The notes below the pieces were generated by a model. It ran no database searches. It was not told the origin of the DNA and worked only from the letters and a program-made list of their open reading frames with translations. A stretch of DNA of 64,000 nt from Pseudevernia furfuracea (lineage: Eukaryota > Ascomycota > Lecanoromycetes > Lecanorales > Parmeliaceae): positions 1-64,000 of the forward strand of contig JAIUPT010000038.1 of assembly GCA_022315425.1 (NCBI GenBank). The letters are read 5' to 3'. The translations under genes and the position numbers were made by a program. Shown piece after piece: positions 20,363 to 33,437 of this stretch. How positions within the stretch are numbered: the first letter of the stretch is position 1; each line of letters begins with the position of its first letter.

Positions 20363-22517
20363 ATGGACCCGCTCAGTGCCTTCAGTCTAGGTTGTGGAGT
20401 TATCCAGGTTCTAGAATTCAGCATCAGGATTGTCTGGTCGTGACGAAGACTCTTCAAAGAGTGCAACCTCTCAGAGAACGACGCGATTGAAGGATGGACA
20501 GAACATCTGACAGGGCTTAGTGCTGAGCTAAAGTGACCTATCGAAGGAGCGGCTGTGAGAGCTTTACCTCCCAATGAGCAAGAACTACTAAAACTGGCGA
20601 CTGAATGCTCCGCTTACTGCTCGCGATCTCATCTAGGACGTCAATGGTCTAAAGGTAAGCGGACCTCGCAAAAAGCGTGAAGCTATCAAAAAAGCGTTTG
20701 AAGCATTCCGGAAAAGGATGCCCTGGAAAAGATCCAGAAACGCTTGGATAGTTACCAGAAGCTCCTAGATAAGAGGATGCTTATACAAATCCGGTATGTC
20801 AGAGCCAAAGTTTCTAAAAAGGGATGATACCAGTCCTTCGACTTGTTGTCTGGGAATCTGGAACATCTGAGGCAGGTGGTAGTCACCGAAGGCTAACGCT
20901 TCGAGCAAAGGCAGCTACTATAAGGAACCTCATCTGAGCAGAGGCAAGAAATTCTCAGGCTCGTTACTCGTTACCAGACGATTGCCGATACCCTTTTGCA
21001 AAGGCACAGAAGCTTCGACGAACTCAAAAGCTTGATCAAAAACGAAAACACGGTTACTAGACAACATATCAGCAATGAGTTACATGCCCATCACAACGCT
21101 CTCGTGGAAAGAGAGCAGTATCAGCGTCTACTCGACAGCCTTCGTCTCCCTGACATACATTGCCGGCTGGAACGAATTCCCGACGCTTACTTCTCCGGGT
21201 AGTCAGTTGCAAAGAGTATTGTAGGCTTACCGCAATTTCTCAGCTATCAAATCTTGAAGCAGCGTCCTGATCTCGCGCTACTCGTATCTCAAGAAGGACC
21301 GCTGGAAACATGGACGGAGCGTCGGCTACAGAAATCATTGCGGCGCATAATCCAGGATGATCCATTACGTCGATCGAGGCTATGCTTCTTCATTGATGGG
21401 CTCGACGGGTCTGCCGGAGACCAAAGCTCTTTGATCGATCTGGTACGGTCTATCGCACATCCAAGATGTTAAGGTTTGCTTATCGAGTCGACCCTATACA
21501 ATCTTTGAGAAAGCTTTCGGCAGTTCTTGTATGTTGAAGCTGCAAGACTTGACTAAGTCCGACATCAAAAAATATGTCTTCGAAGAATTACAGTTCTTGC
21601 CAGAGATTCAATTAGGGTTACCGGGAGCAAGAAGATTACTTGCAATTCGCTCAGAGCCTTGTCCGCAGAGCAGAAGGCGTATTCTTGTGGGTAAGCCTTG
21701 CGGTCAAGGGCCAGATAGAAGGCATCAAAAATGACGATGACCTCGAAATGTTAGAGATCAGACTTCGGACACTGCCCACGGAGATTGAAGAGGTCTACGC
21801 ACATCTCCTCAACCGAATGAACAAAATTTGGGCGGCACAAATCATACACTTCGTGCTTCAAGGTATCTTCAGCTCAACTGCGAAAGGTCTTTTCCGGGAC
21901 CCCTCAATCCTTGATGTGGCTCTCTCATTCAAAGAGATGGATCGTCTCCTTGATTCAGACTTGGACATCTGTGTAACAGACGTGTTGTCACAATGTCAAC
22001 GGACTGAAAGAAGACTGCTCACGACCTGCTTCGGTTCTCTTGATGGTTCTTGGGATGACAGCCTCAACGATCATTTCCATTTTCGCGAGCACCAGCTGAA
22101 ACTTTTCCGGAGTGGGAATGCGATTATCAAATTTCTGCATCGAAGCGTGGCCGACTTCTTCCAAGGCAATGGAACGTCTTAAGGTGCAGGTCGCAAAGGC
22201 AAGACTGCTAATGTTCCCAGTATTAGAGAGAGAAGAAATCGCCGATAACTCATTTCAATAGAGGTGGTCCCGCCTGGGCCTCAATGATATACCTGTTATG
22301 CCTGTGCGAAGCGGAAGCCGAGCTTGCACATCCTCTTACTTTTCTTTGTCATGCTGCGGATCGCGCGATGGCTATGCTCGACCGGCAAAGCCAAGGGAGT
22401 GAGCAGGCTACCACTCATTGGATCTTGCGTGCGGAGAGGTGGTTTCGTAGGAAGGACTTTCTTCATTCTAAATACCATCCATACAGCCGAAAGTTTATAT
22501 GTATATGGAGAGAGTAA
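20363..22517 (+). pseudogene. Broken NACHT-type NLR (STAND) gene
   Basis: Begins MDPLSAFSLGCGVIQVLEF, the usual start of fungal NLR N-terminal domains, then hits TGA. The same frame continues with recognisable sequence (AIEGWTEHLTGLSAELK, LPPNEQELLKLATECSAYCS) through further TGA stops. Later parts are in shifted frames: LLDSLRLPDIHCRLERIP (about 21120), YQILKQRPDLALLVS (21240), the Walker-B-like CFFIDGLDGSAGDQSS (21385), VCLSSRPYTIF (about 21475), LKLQDLTKSDIKKYV, FAQSLVRRAEGVFLWVSLAV and RLRTLPTEIEEVYAHLLNRM (about 21640-21830), then an HRSVADFFQ segment. The expected Walker A region between LERIP and YQILKQR is missing. At least three frameshifts plus stops make this non-functional. Confidence 0.82.
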
Positions 22518-23276
22518 GGGATGTACCTAGAATGTAGAGTAGAGTATCAAGCTATGGGACTGAAGAGTGGAGAGCGCCTGTTGGGGAGCCGGTCGAATCA
22601 ACAACCTTGGGTCTTAAGGGGATCGGCCCGGGATAACCCCAGGTCACATCTCACCCCGCGCACTCGTTTCGCTCCATCTTATCCACTTTTCTTCACCATC
22701 GCAAAGTCTGTCAAGAACGGTCAACATTATCATCGTCATCGACATCTTCTTCTAGTCAAGACCATCGTCTATACATTTCCAACTTTGACAGGTAGTGCAA
22801 CATTTTCATGGTTGTCAGTATTGCCATGTGTATCTGTGGCGAGTCTGACGACAGCCGTTGGTCAACCGCTCATTTATCTTCCTTTCCTGTTAGCTAGCGT
22901 GACAGCTTTGGCCTCTTCTGCAATAGGTACCTAGTTCCGTGCGGCTAAATTGTTCCTTGGAAATAAAAATCAGGCCTTCTGGTCCTTTCTCGGAGTTCTG
23001 CTTTGCAACACTGTTTTTCTTCTCTATCAAGATCCACGTCCTTGAAGAATGCCGTCGCTTTTGGGATAAGTGCGGTATAGACTTCTGACCCTTATGATTG
23101 CCGCTCCTAATTGCACCGGACAGCGGACGCTTCTCAGCACCCGACTCACTCGAACTCCCTAGGTGCTCACGCAGTGACGACCTTCCTTGACTTATGCGGT
23201 CCATCTGCTTCTCAACAACACCACGCACCTCTTGGGATAGTTATTTGGAATTCGAACCACTGGCGCTATCGCAACA
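22518..23276. other. Intergenic; no gene recognised
   Basis: Short open frames on both strands with no coherent domain. A hydrophobic stretch (about 22786-22930, plus) could be a membrane-protein remnant but is too short to name. Confidence 0.4.
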
Positions 23277-24110
23277 ATGATGCCTCCTGCAGGCGGCGAC
23301 CAGAGATTGGGATCCACCATCAATGTCGTCATTTGGTATTTTGTGGCGTTATCCACTTTCGCAGTAATTACAAGACCAACAATGTTGGATACAATAATGA
23401 CTTCAGGGCTGTTATATCTGTCGTCGGTCCTCGAGGGAAAATATCCAGGCATCAAAATCTATTGACAGGCTGACAGGTATGACGGTTATTTAACCTTATC
23501 TTCGCCGGTATAGCGCCCGCAGCAGTAAACGCAGGGGGTGGGAGACATATATACTACCAGGTATACTACCAGGGTCTGCCAACTACGTCCAAAGCCATCA
23601 GACTCAAGGTCATTGCGGGCTAGTGTGTCATTATCTCTGTCGCTCTGCCAAAGCTAGCCGTCACTTGCCTGTACACGAGATTGCTCAATCTTGCACCGTC
23701 GCACAAGTGGATTTTGTATGGTCTGAGCGTTAGCTGTTATCGTGACGCCAACGATATGCGCCATCTTAGTTTTCACGCAATGCACGCCACTTCAGGGATT
23801 ACGGGATCCCCTGCTCAAGTCAAAGTGCAGGTCACCTTCCGTTCTCATTAACTATTCTATTCTTGCAGGCTGTGAGTAGTTTGCGGTAGATGCATAGCAA
23901 GGGGATGATTGACAGACTTAGCATACTCGGCTTTCCTTGACCTTGTCTGTGTGATATGCCCGACCACTGTTCTCTTCAAGCTGAAGACGAGCATGAAGAG
24001 AAAGATCGGTGTCCAATTGCGCTCTGGGTTGTGGTTTTTTGTAAACAAAGATCCTAGCAGCTCAAGTAGTGCATTCGCTAATCGCTTTAGGGCCGCAGTA
24101 GTCGGGATAT
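23277..24110 (+). pseudogene. Decayed rhodopsin-domain (PTH11-like) membrane protein
   Basis: Starts MMPPAGGDQRLGSTINVVIW and runs into TM1-like VALSTFAVITR, as in fungal rhodopsin-domain proteins. About 23600-23740, in another frame, reads VALPKLAVTCLYTRLLNLAP then HKWILYGLSV (TM3-TM4 region). About 23915-24030 reads AYSAFLDLVCVICPTTVLFK then LKTSMKRKIGVQ (TM5-TM6 region). Segments are in order but separated by stops, frameshifts and non-matching sequence. A full-length relative lies at 51021-52356. Confidence 0.62.
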
Positions 24111-26567
24111 AAATACACCCTGGAAGATGTTCGTCATTGAGGATTTCACGTGGTCTACGAGCGATCCCCTCATAGTCACAGCGTGGGTGTGATCTCCATT
24201 CTTTCGGTTGTGCTTGCCCTAGCTGATCATCCGCCATGATCGTCATCGCAGCCTGCTTACCTAATATCCGTCCTTTTCACATGCTCTGCACGGGACGAAG
24301 GGATACTCTCAAGGACAGTAACCGGAAGAAGTCGAAGCGATGAAATGACTATCAAATTTTCATTCCGTCTTCAAAGGTTCCAAAGGCCTCACTAATCGGG
24401 GGTGTAGAGACCAATAAGCATCGAACACGTAGGAGTTTGGTGAGGATGACAGCATGGAGGATGAGAACTTCCTGTAGCAGGGCGTTTGCAAGACGTACGT
24501 TGTTGATGTGAATGTCAGCCGTGCCACACGGAGTATTGCGGATATGCCGGGAGATGATTTAGAAAGCAGGATAGCTCGATATGAACGTCGTGGTGGAGGG
24601 CAATGGACAGCACGGCCGTCTGATGGTGGTCGAATATGAGGGCTGATTCGTTCTAGGGTGTGCATGTTCCATGGTGACTGTACTCAGAGGCTGGAATAGG
24701 CCTGGACTGGAAGATGTAATAATGGAAAAAGGTGAAAAGGGCTGGAAGTAAGTGCCTGATCCGCCGCCAAGTACTATTTACTACACGACACGACTCTTGT
24801 TCTCTATTGGTACTAAGTTGTGTCATCTGTTCTAGAAGATCTTATAACCGGTCGTGCTGATAGCAGAACAGATTCAGACCCGGATAACGTTGCAGATTAC
24901 CACAAGAACTCGCATTAAACAACGCAATGTAGGGCGACCTGAGCTCCCTACAGGTGAAGCAACCCGGAGGACACTGCATCAAAACTACTGAAGCTTAATG
25001 ATCCCAACGGCGAGTTCACCCAGTTTCCAAATAAGGTGGAATTGATTAGTTATCCAAGGTCAGCTGAACCTGATATTTTTTAAACAAATGCATGTCGCGG
25101 TTACCGCGCTTTTCGTGCAGTTGGTAGGGTGTGAGTTGTGTTGTTGTTTCATCGACTTGAAACAAAGTCACTCTCCCTTCGCCAATAAATGCACAGCAGA
25201 GACTCGACTCTTTACGGCAGGTAAGGAAATTTTACTTAGGTCTTGTGATACTCTCCGTCAGAATCGGAAGCTAGAAAAGAAAAAGTTCGAGTCCATTCGA
25301 GTCTTTCCGACAATTAACCGCTCCAACCCAGGAGCCGCAAAGCACGAATGTAAGATGTCCTGCAGGATGCTTAGTGCGATCGTGGGAATAATGCGGGGAA
25401 GGATCATCTGTGCTTTTCTTTGGCCACGTCACTTCACTCCGTGGATGCGAATTCTACTTCACCGCCGAATTCCACATTTTCGCGTAAAGACCGATTGGCT
25501 TGGGGGGGAATGGATGAATGATTGACAGCTCTACAGCTCTAGCGCTACCCTTTTTCCCCGCAAGGCCAATGTTGGGGGCGGGGAAAGAGTGTCGCAGGGT
25601 TTGTCAGTCCACGAGCCTTTGAGCCGCACATACCTCCTCAATTAAGTTAATGGAAACGGAGATGTCTGCCTGTCAGCTTAGTGAGGTTTGCGTTAGTTTC
25701 GCCGAATGTTTCCGATTTCTCAGCAGTGAGCAGATGTTACTGCCCTTCAAAGCCCGTGGTGGCGGAATCTTTTTCTGGTGGTGACTACTCTCCTTGTACG
25801 AAGCATTGAATGCTCATTCTCCCCACACTAACTTTGCAACCTTCAATCCGTGTGCCACATCCCCTTGCTTGGGCGCTCACGAAGAATGTACCACGCATTG
25901 CGCTTTGTCAAGCCTTTTCGTCAAAGGGGGAGCGCAACCAGGTTGATGATCCGGCCCCACGGAGTTTCATGTAATCATCCTAGAAGACTTTTCTCCAATG
26001 CAGCGACGATCTTTGGGGTTTTGCATCGCGCGTTCAGCAAGTTTAGCCCTAGCCATCGGTGGCAGTGCATTGCATATGCAAAACCCGACTCTCAAATTCC
26101 CCGCTGGGATCTCCTTGCGCGCAGAGTGGCCCATGGCATTTTTTTTTTTGCAGATGCCGACACCCATCTTTTATTTATCAACAGTCTCGTGCCCAAGACC
26201 CTTACGTGGCGCTGTCTTACTGCTGTGAATGCACTTCCATGCCGGCCCGGCCATGGGTCTCGTGGCCCTCAAAGTAATACTATTATAGATGGATGACCGT
26301 TCAATTTCCCACCTAGGTCTCTTGCATACAGAGTGACCATCCAATAAGGGAGAGAGGGCTCTATAGACGACATCACTCCTCACCTTCTCTTGGACCATGG
26401 CCTACTCATGTGATGGGCAAAGATGTCGTAGGAGACCGATAGGAATTTTTGTGGTGTGTAGGGGCCAGCTATAGCCTATAGGATTCATTCCTCTCCGCCA
26501 GTCTCCCCCTTATAAAGCAGGCAATTCGACTCTCCATCACCATTGCAGCTTTCTCAAAGTGCACAAA
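24111..26567. other. Gene-poor stretch; GH71 promoter at its right end
   Basis: Several frames of 70-150 codons on both strands lack domains, plausible introns or compositional support, and I treat them as chance. A CTTATAAAG TATA box at about 26509-26517 lies ~50 bp before the GH71 start. A T-run of 10 or more is at about 26140-26150. No RNA gene recognised. Confidence 0.5.
26511..26517 (+). promoter_or_regulatory. TATA box of the GH71 gene
   Basis: TATAAAG, about 51 bp upstream of the ATG at 26568, followed by a CT-rich stretch (GACTCTCCATCACC) typical of fungal transcription start regions. Confidence 0.55.
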
Positions 26568-28381
26568 ATGCATCTCTCCAACTTCCTCTCAACCGCGGCG
26601 GCAGTGCTGCACCTGGTCGGAAAAACGCAAGCCAAGGCAGTCTTCGCGCATTATATGGTATGCCTTCACCACATCCTCGCTATATATGACAATGCTGACC
26701 TCAATTGAAAAGGTCGGCACTGTGGATGAAGGCCATGCACAACAAGACATCGATGACGCAGTATCAGTGGGGTGAGTTGGTCCTTCACTCTGGTCTGCAG
26801 CAGGTTTCTAACAACCCCACAGCCTCGACGGATTTGCCCTGAACATCGGTGATCCAACCGAATCTTACGTCTCCAACACACTTGAATACTTGTACGACTA
26901 TGCGTCCGGCAAAGACTTCAAGCTCTTTGTCAGTATGGACCTCGATGCATCAGGGGGAGCTTGCTCTGCGGGGAGGTCCTGCTGCAATGGGGTTAGCTTC
27001 TCCAGACTGTCGGCACAATGTGACTTGCTTTTAACATAAACCTACGTGCCTTCAGCCGAGCGACTATAACAGCATCCTTCAGACATACTCAGGCAACAAA
27101 GCATACTACCTTGGTCCCAACGGTGAGCCCATGATATCGACCTTTCAATCTGGCGGCTTCTCCAATACTACCTTCAACTGTAAGTTCTTTTCATCCTAGT
27201 TGAGATCTACCACGGGTACTGATATACTCCAAGCGTGGAGGTCGTCCTTGGACAACAAGCTGTATTTTATTCCTATGTTTGATGATACGAGTGGCTACTA
27301 TGACTCAGCCTCTGGGGTAATTCTTCAACATCATTTGTTTTTTCGGCTCCCGAATTGACAACACTGTAGTGGTGGTCTTACTGGGGCGGCGTAGTTGACG
27401 GGCTCTTCAGCTGGGAGTCGGCGTGGCCGGATGTGGGAGATGGGAGTAGTTCCGACTCTGGCAGCATGTCTCCTGACACGCCTGTCATCAGCGGCGCCTC
27501 AGATCATCACAAGGACTACATGATCGGTTAGTGAAGTCATCGTGTCTATGAGTATTACTAACAAACTTGCAGCTTTGAGCGCTCTTCAGTATAAGGATTC
27601 TGTAAGACAAGTCCGAGATAGGAGATATGAATCCCTGCTAATCGAATGAAAACAGTACGGTGCCAATCTCTACCGCCAAGGCGCGCTCAATCTACCCGTT
27701 CGCATGAACAACATCCTTAGCATGGCGTCTGAGCTCGACTTCGTTGAGATAATCACATGGGTAAACCTGGCTCGATGGTCCATCTCACTCTCGAATTAGC
27801 TGACGAAGTTCCAGAACGATGGTCCCGAGAGTCACTACTTCGGAAACGTATGGTCCGAATCATCCGACTCATCGGTCATGTACTGCTCGCCGCAATCCAA
27901 CTTTCCTCACACCGACTGGCAACCCCTCGTCGCTTCCTTCATCAACGCCTACAAAAGCGGCGGCAGCATGGCTCCACCCTCAGGCGCCACAGCCATAGGA
28001 TCAATGTGGTACAAAACGATCCTGCAAAACGCCACATGCCCTGGTGCTACGCAACCCGACGGCTGGGACACCGGCACTGACTCTCTCAGCTGGGCTGTCG
28101 TTCTACCGTCCGGGTCATCCGGGATGAAGGTCCGCGCTACGAGTAACGGTTCTGTCATCTCGACCGTGGACGTGAACCCGGGGTTGAATTTCGGATCACC
28201 GACGGGCGTGCAAGCCGGGGCACAGATGCTCGAGTTGTTGAATTCTGCCGGGAAGGTTGTTATGACTGCGACGGGCGGCTTATGCGTTTCCTCTGGCTGC
28301 CCGCAATCTATGTACAATATGAATTATCAGGTAGCTGGCCTGAGCAACGGTGGTGGCAGCGCAAGTTGCACCAGCTCTTAG
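26568..28381 (+). CDS. Alpha-1,3-glucanase (mutanase), GH71, secreted
   Basis: Nine exons by splice consensus and frame: 26568-26657, 26713-26771, 26823-26991, 27056-27179, 27234-27316, 27370-27526, 27573-27601, 27656-27760, 27815-28381. The eight introns are 46-64 bp and the product is 460 residues. It has a signal peptide (MHLSNFLSTAAAVLHLVG) and then AVFAHYMVGTV, the hallmark GH71 start. DIDDAVSVGLDGFALNIGDP, LFVSMDLDAS, YFIPMFDD, WWSYWGGVVDGLFSWESAWP and LDFVEIITWNDGPESHY follow in GH71 order, with acidic residues in the expected catalytic strands. It ends in a beta-rich domain without an obvious carbohydrate-binding module. The enzyme cleaves alpha-1,3-glucan of fungal cell walls, in self-remodelling or attack on other fungi. 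Confidence 0.93.
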
Positions 28382-31300
28382 GAGAGAATTGGCAGGGAAT
28401 TGTAGGATAGGGAACAAATTGCAAGCGACAGATTGTAGGATTGGAAGCAATTGCGTGCTTGGGCTGGAAAGCAGGACAGGGAAACTGGAAGACTGTAAGA
28501 TGGAAACAAGCTCGATGCGTGAGCCTAATAATGTCAGAATGAAAACAAATTTGCATACTCGAACTAAAAGATTTTAAGCAGAAGAAAATGCCGCAGTCTT
28601 ATATGAATTTCTAAAATATGTAATCAAGAAATGAAAACAAAAGGAAGGCTGAACTAGCCAATGACGAAACACTCTCTCCAGTTTAGAAGTCCCCCACCCC
28701 CAAGATGACGCTCGACGAGGTACTTGTGGTCTGATCTCCTACCTTTTGAGCGCATTCACAAGACCATTACCTTGGTGAAGGCAAACCTCGATAATCCCTC
28801 AAATCCGTTGGGTGCTGACATTCGATGATAATCGTTACCGAGAACATACCCAGGTGTTCCCATTTGATGAAAGCTGAAATTTGCCGGCTCCGTCCGGATG
28901 AGCCAAGACTGAGAGTAATGGTCCAAGATGTTCAACCTGCAAAACAAAAACTTGAGCGTATAGCGAACGAACAGATCCACAGGAGATTGGCCCTGCTTCC
29001 TGTTCTCAGGCTGCATACTCGAGTGAAAAGGCGAGAATCTAGTCGGAAACGATCAACGAGACCAGTACTTCAGCCACAACCTCATCGTAAGACCAGAGAT
29101 CATCAAGCCCCTTAGTATTTGTCAAGCAAGAGCCCTGCGGCTTTACAGGCTAGAATTTCAAGGCCGAATAGACGGAAGAATCGACTCAGCCTCTTCATCG
29201 ATCACAACTTCAATGGAGCATGAGAGTCCCATCCACTACCGTGTGGCTATTGCATATATTGTCGCTAGCTAGTCTAGATGTGGGTCCAGAAGCTGACTTT
29301 GCATAGACGGGGCCCTTGTTCAGAATGATTCGCGATCTCGCTTCCTGTTCAAACATAGCTTCAGTAGAATAATACAGACAAGTCTCCAATATCAAAATAT
29401 ACAGATTCGGGCTCAAAACGTACTGATAAGGTATATTGCAAAGTCAAAAAGCATGATCTAAGTTGTGCAGTCATCATCTCTGCATTGATCCAACGTTTAG
29501 CCTCTAGAACAATGAACAGGGGAAACAACTCATGATAGAGTCAACCGTGCGACGGATGATGGCAAATACAATATCCTCGCCGCATAAACAAGATCAAGGG
29601 AACACTCTAATCAGGCAGCCAAGGTTAAGACTCTGTGCTGTCAATTAGGTCCGGATCCGTCGCTGTTGCTTCCGTTTAGTAATAAGGCGCTAAGGAGGAC
29701 TAATGCATGTCAGCATGATTCTCCATGTGTTATTTACTAGCTTTAAGTTATAGAAGGCTAGACTGTAAAATGTGGCATTCTGCAGATTCTGGAACTTCGC
29801 AGTCAGTGTACCATATGCGAGAGGTTCCATAATCCACAGGCTCCTTTGGGGTGAATATGGGAGTCTAAGTCGTATATTATTGCAAAAAGCCCGCGGTGTA
29901 CCCAGTCACGGTGACTTTGCAAGCAACGGTGATTGAGATGACGCTTTGGTCACCTTGTGCAGCGCCGACGTGATAGAAAGGCTATGGAGCGAGAAAGGCT
30001 TTCTGTCTTGGAACCCGAGCATAGTGCTGCCAACGTGAGTGGCGTCGATTTCTCGATGATTATTAGAGTAAGATTTGGGTCCGTGTGAGGGATAAGGTCG
30101 GAGGCAGACTCGTTGAGGCTGGCAAGTGAGGCGCCTTTAAAGCTTCCATAGGAGATTTATATGTAGATCCCTATGGGGCCGACTAGAACCTATGCAGGGA
30201 CTGTAGCTAAGTTTTCGTACTGCGAACAATCAATTGGACGTATAGCGACCACGAGAGATGTTTGAACTCACGATAGCTTCGAACGACACACTGCTGGCGA
30301 GGCTGAAAGTTGAAAGAAGGAGAAAAGCAAAAAGCGGTGGCGCTGGTAGAGGAAAGCATAATTCATAGAAATGCCCGTCTTTTGGCTTTGAAAGTCCAGA
30401 GCGAGGGGAGGTCATGGAGTATGCGTGGATGTTATTAGAGCGTAGAGAAGGAATTGGAAGTAGTCGAGGGTCTGCCAGCCGCTTTATACCTCATCGTCCA
30501 TGCAGGAAGTTATTTTGCCCACAATTATACTGTCTTCACCTTTGCAAAGTTCCTATCTCTTAATTTAGTGGGTTATCGATAAACAAAGCAACTGAGTGGG
30601 TGGCTCGATATATTCGCGCCATTGAAACTGTGGGCGTCACACCTTCAGGGACGTTCAAAGAAGGTGCAAACTTGGCAGTATTACCAAGTGCTGAGATTCT
30701 TTGCGCTGCTAAACGACAATTTTTCAATTGTAGAGCGCAGAAAACCACATGCTGCTTTACGAGAAACCAAAGACGGGTCGGGCAAATAAATAGAGGTAGT
30801 ACTATTGTCTAACACGACTCCGGCGAGACCAGTAGGCGGAGTGTACTTGACTTTAGTATGCATTTGATGAGGCAAGATCCTGCAGCTTTGTACCTCGGTA
30901 TGACCGTCAATCAACGGTGAACAGCCACAAGCATCAGAGTGGAGATGGAGTTTCCAAAGCGCTGGAAATTACCAAAGGATGAATCATTATCTTCTCGCTC
31001 TGCTCGTCCGGTCCGGGTTACCAAAAGGGTCGAGGGGGTGTAGGTTCGTTGTACTCCGTACGACGCTTATCTTTCCAACGGGACGGTTCGTACAAGCCTC
31101 TCCTCAGAACAGTGGGACTGTGGGTTGGTGGGTCTCCTGCAGGCTGTATATGCGATAGCCGACATGCGACTCATCGTGGATACTGTGGATAATTGACATG
31201 ATATTTCGAATGGCCACGGGTCATAAATACCGATCTAAGAGTCTTATTAGCATTATCTTGTCTTTTCATTGGAGTCGTCTTTTCAGAGTGATAGTAATCC

Positions 31301-32483
31301 TTTGTCTCACTCACCTACACCTGTATAATAGTATATAGCTTCGGACACTCTAGGTCTATGCTGCTAAAAGCATGGCAATTCTTCAGCGCTAGAGCGCGAG
31401 ACTATGCCTTTTCAGGGCACTATTTGCATGTTGGCCCAGGTATCGGGACGACCCAATCGTTGTATACATCTTTGGCGTTTGCAAAATACAGTCCAGCATG
31501 AGAGAACTAAGATAGGAGTGTGGAACGCAATGGTAAGCACCCGGTTTGTCGGTTTTCTCGAAGAGGGAACTCCCATGGACTATTACCCTTCTCAGTTATC
31601 GTAATCGATCGGACCGATAGAACCCTATAGTTCCACATAAACGGCATTGGGAATGTGGGACTTCTGGAAAAGCAAGAAAGGAACAATTCTTGAGTTCTGT
31701 GCTCATTGCATACGACGTATGATCTGAAGAGGCAAGCATGCACTTGCCACGTATTCAACTTGTATCTTTTTACGGTTCATTGTTCCCGGTTTGCAACCTG
31801 GTACAAAGTGTGACAAACTGCATAGGAATGCCTCCGTTAGCACCTCGCCTTATCTTTGCGGCGACTTTACGATTCTTTTTGTGACGGAGAAAGCTGCGGA
31901 GTTGCAATACCACGCTAACGCCTCCTAGTGTGCCAAGACGATAGAATGACTAAGCAAGATCTTGGCACCACATCTTCATATCACATTTGCGTGTGACTTG
32001 CTCATTCATTACCAAAAGATTCACCTTATAAGATGGGACTCGTTTCCAGTACTGAAAAGCTTTTGAGGCAGGTCAAGAAGGTAAAGCCTTCAATTCTGGG
32101 AATCTAGCGCTGAATCGTCAAAGAGAGACATGGTATCATCAATCATCAATGCTCAGCTCCGACTTGAAATAGTCTAAATTCATCACAGGCATCCAATCCG
32201 GTTCTAGATTTGACAACAGACGGGGCTCCTCCGTCGTAACGCAAATCATGCTGCGACAGTACTTGGCTGTGACGTGTAATCTCTCAACTATAGTCTAACG
32301 CATCCTCCCTTCTAATGGAAGGAAAGTTTCACACATACGGTGGCCTCGCGGGTAAGTCCATTGTACAACGGCGAGGTGATTCCTCTCGAGGACGATAAGA
32401 GCCCCTTCGCCAATTCTCGCATTATGAATGATTACAGCCAGATCAGCTTTCAAAGCCACCTTAAGGAAACCAGAAAGGCCTAA
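28382..32483. other. 4.1 kb without a recognised gene
   Basis: The first ~200 bp are the GH71 3' region, with GATTGTAGGATTGGAAGC-type repeats of AATTG/GTAGGAT. Scattered short frames exist on both strands. The one at 28756-29016 (minus, 86 codons, FHQMGTPGYVLGNDYH) looks protein-like but is isolated, and I cannot assign it. Nothing else is supported. Composition is balanced and no repeats shared with the left arm were seen. Confidence 0.45.
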
Positions 32484-33183
32484 CCACGCGTGTCCAAAAC
32501 CTCCAGTCACACGCACACCACGCACTTACCCAATCTTTTATATCTACCCATTTTCTTAACGACACTTCTCTCCACCTGCGCTTCATCACTGTCCAACACA
32601 GACAGTAGTCTCACCATCACGATCCCCCCTTCCCGTAGCCTCCAGCATCGCCCCCCAGGCCTACACCGAAGTACTCGTAGCACAAGCGACCGGTTCACCA
32701 TGGGACCATTCAAAGTATTCATCTTGAAAAGCATCGCCATCATGCCCGGCCACGGAAGAAATGCAAGACTTCTTCACGGTTGTCGGTCGAGCAGGCAGCC
32801 TACAAAAATTAGCTGGCAGGGTGACTGACCACTACGATTTCGGATTTGGCGCCATCGAGATGTTTTTGAACACACTGGCAGCGGCGCCGAACGAGGCGCC
32901 GCCGCCGTTGAATTGGGATCTCGCTATGAGGATTGGATCGCAGCTTTTGCAGATGACGAATTTGGGATGGACGGATCATTTCGCGGCGTTGTTTGTGGAT
33001 CCCACGACGAACGTGCAGACTTTCGTGACACTGCAGTTGTTATCGGTGGGTTTGGCGACGATTGGGTATGTGAATCCAGAGACGGGCCAATCTATTATTC
33101 CAGCTGTGAATCATTTCAAGGGAAGTAAATCACACCCCTCCCTGAGAGGTGCGCTATCCAGGTGCTTCCGGGGACGGGTGTGA
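32484..33183 (+). pseudogene. Frameshifted hypothetical protein gene
   Basis: Two stretches look like one protein. About 32650-32730 has a frame reading QAYTEVLVAQATGSPWDHSKY and then a stop. 32761-33126 reads MQDFFTVVGRAG, LAGRVTDHYDFGFGAIEMFL, WDLAMRIGSQLLQMTNLGW and TIGYVNPETGQSIIPAVNHF. A CASSLSNTDSSLTITIPP segment upstream, in a third frame, resembles a secretion leader and propeptide. The parts cannot be joined by plausible introns, so I infer a decayed gene of unknown function. Confidence 0.4.
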
Positions 33184-33437
33184 CTCACGGGGGGATAGCC
33201 ATAACGATTTGCAGTCGGATAAAGGGGTTAATCGTAGTCGTCAGTCAAGAGTGATGTGAAAAGAGTCTCATTCGGCTTGACTTTCCGTCTACCAAAGGCA
33301 ATGCCGTCGCTACAAATCTACGCTGGGTTCCTTGATGTCTGTTTTCCTTCTCCGCAGCGAACTCTAACTCTCGATCATAAAGGCAATCCCTCGTAACGCA
33401 TCCTTGCATCAGAATCAAGATATTCGGCTTCCACAAG

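Noticed and set aside
25088..26296. Two plus-strand frames of ~145 codons
   Set aside because: No domain, no consistent intron structure, atypical residue composition; several overlapping frames of similar length.
28756..29016. Protein-like minus frame (86 codons)
   Set aside because: Isolated, no recognisable family, no supported neighbouring exons; left as unassigned.
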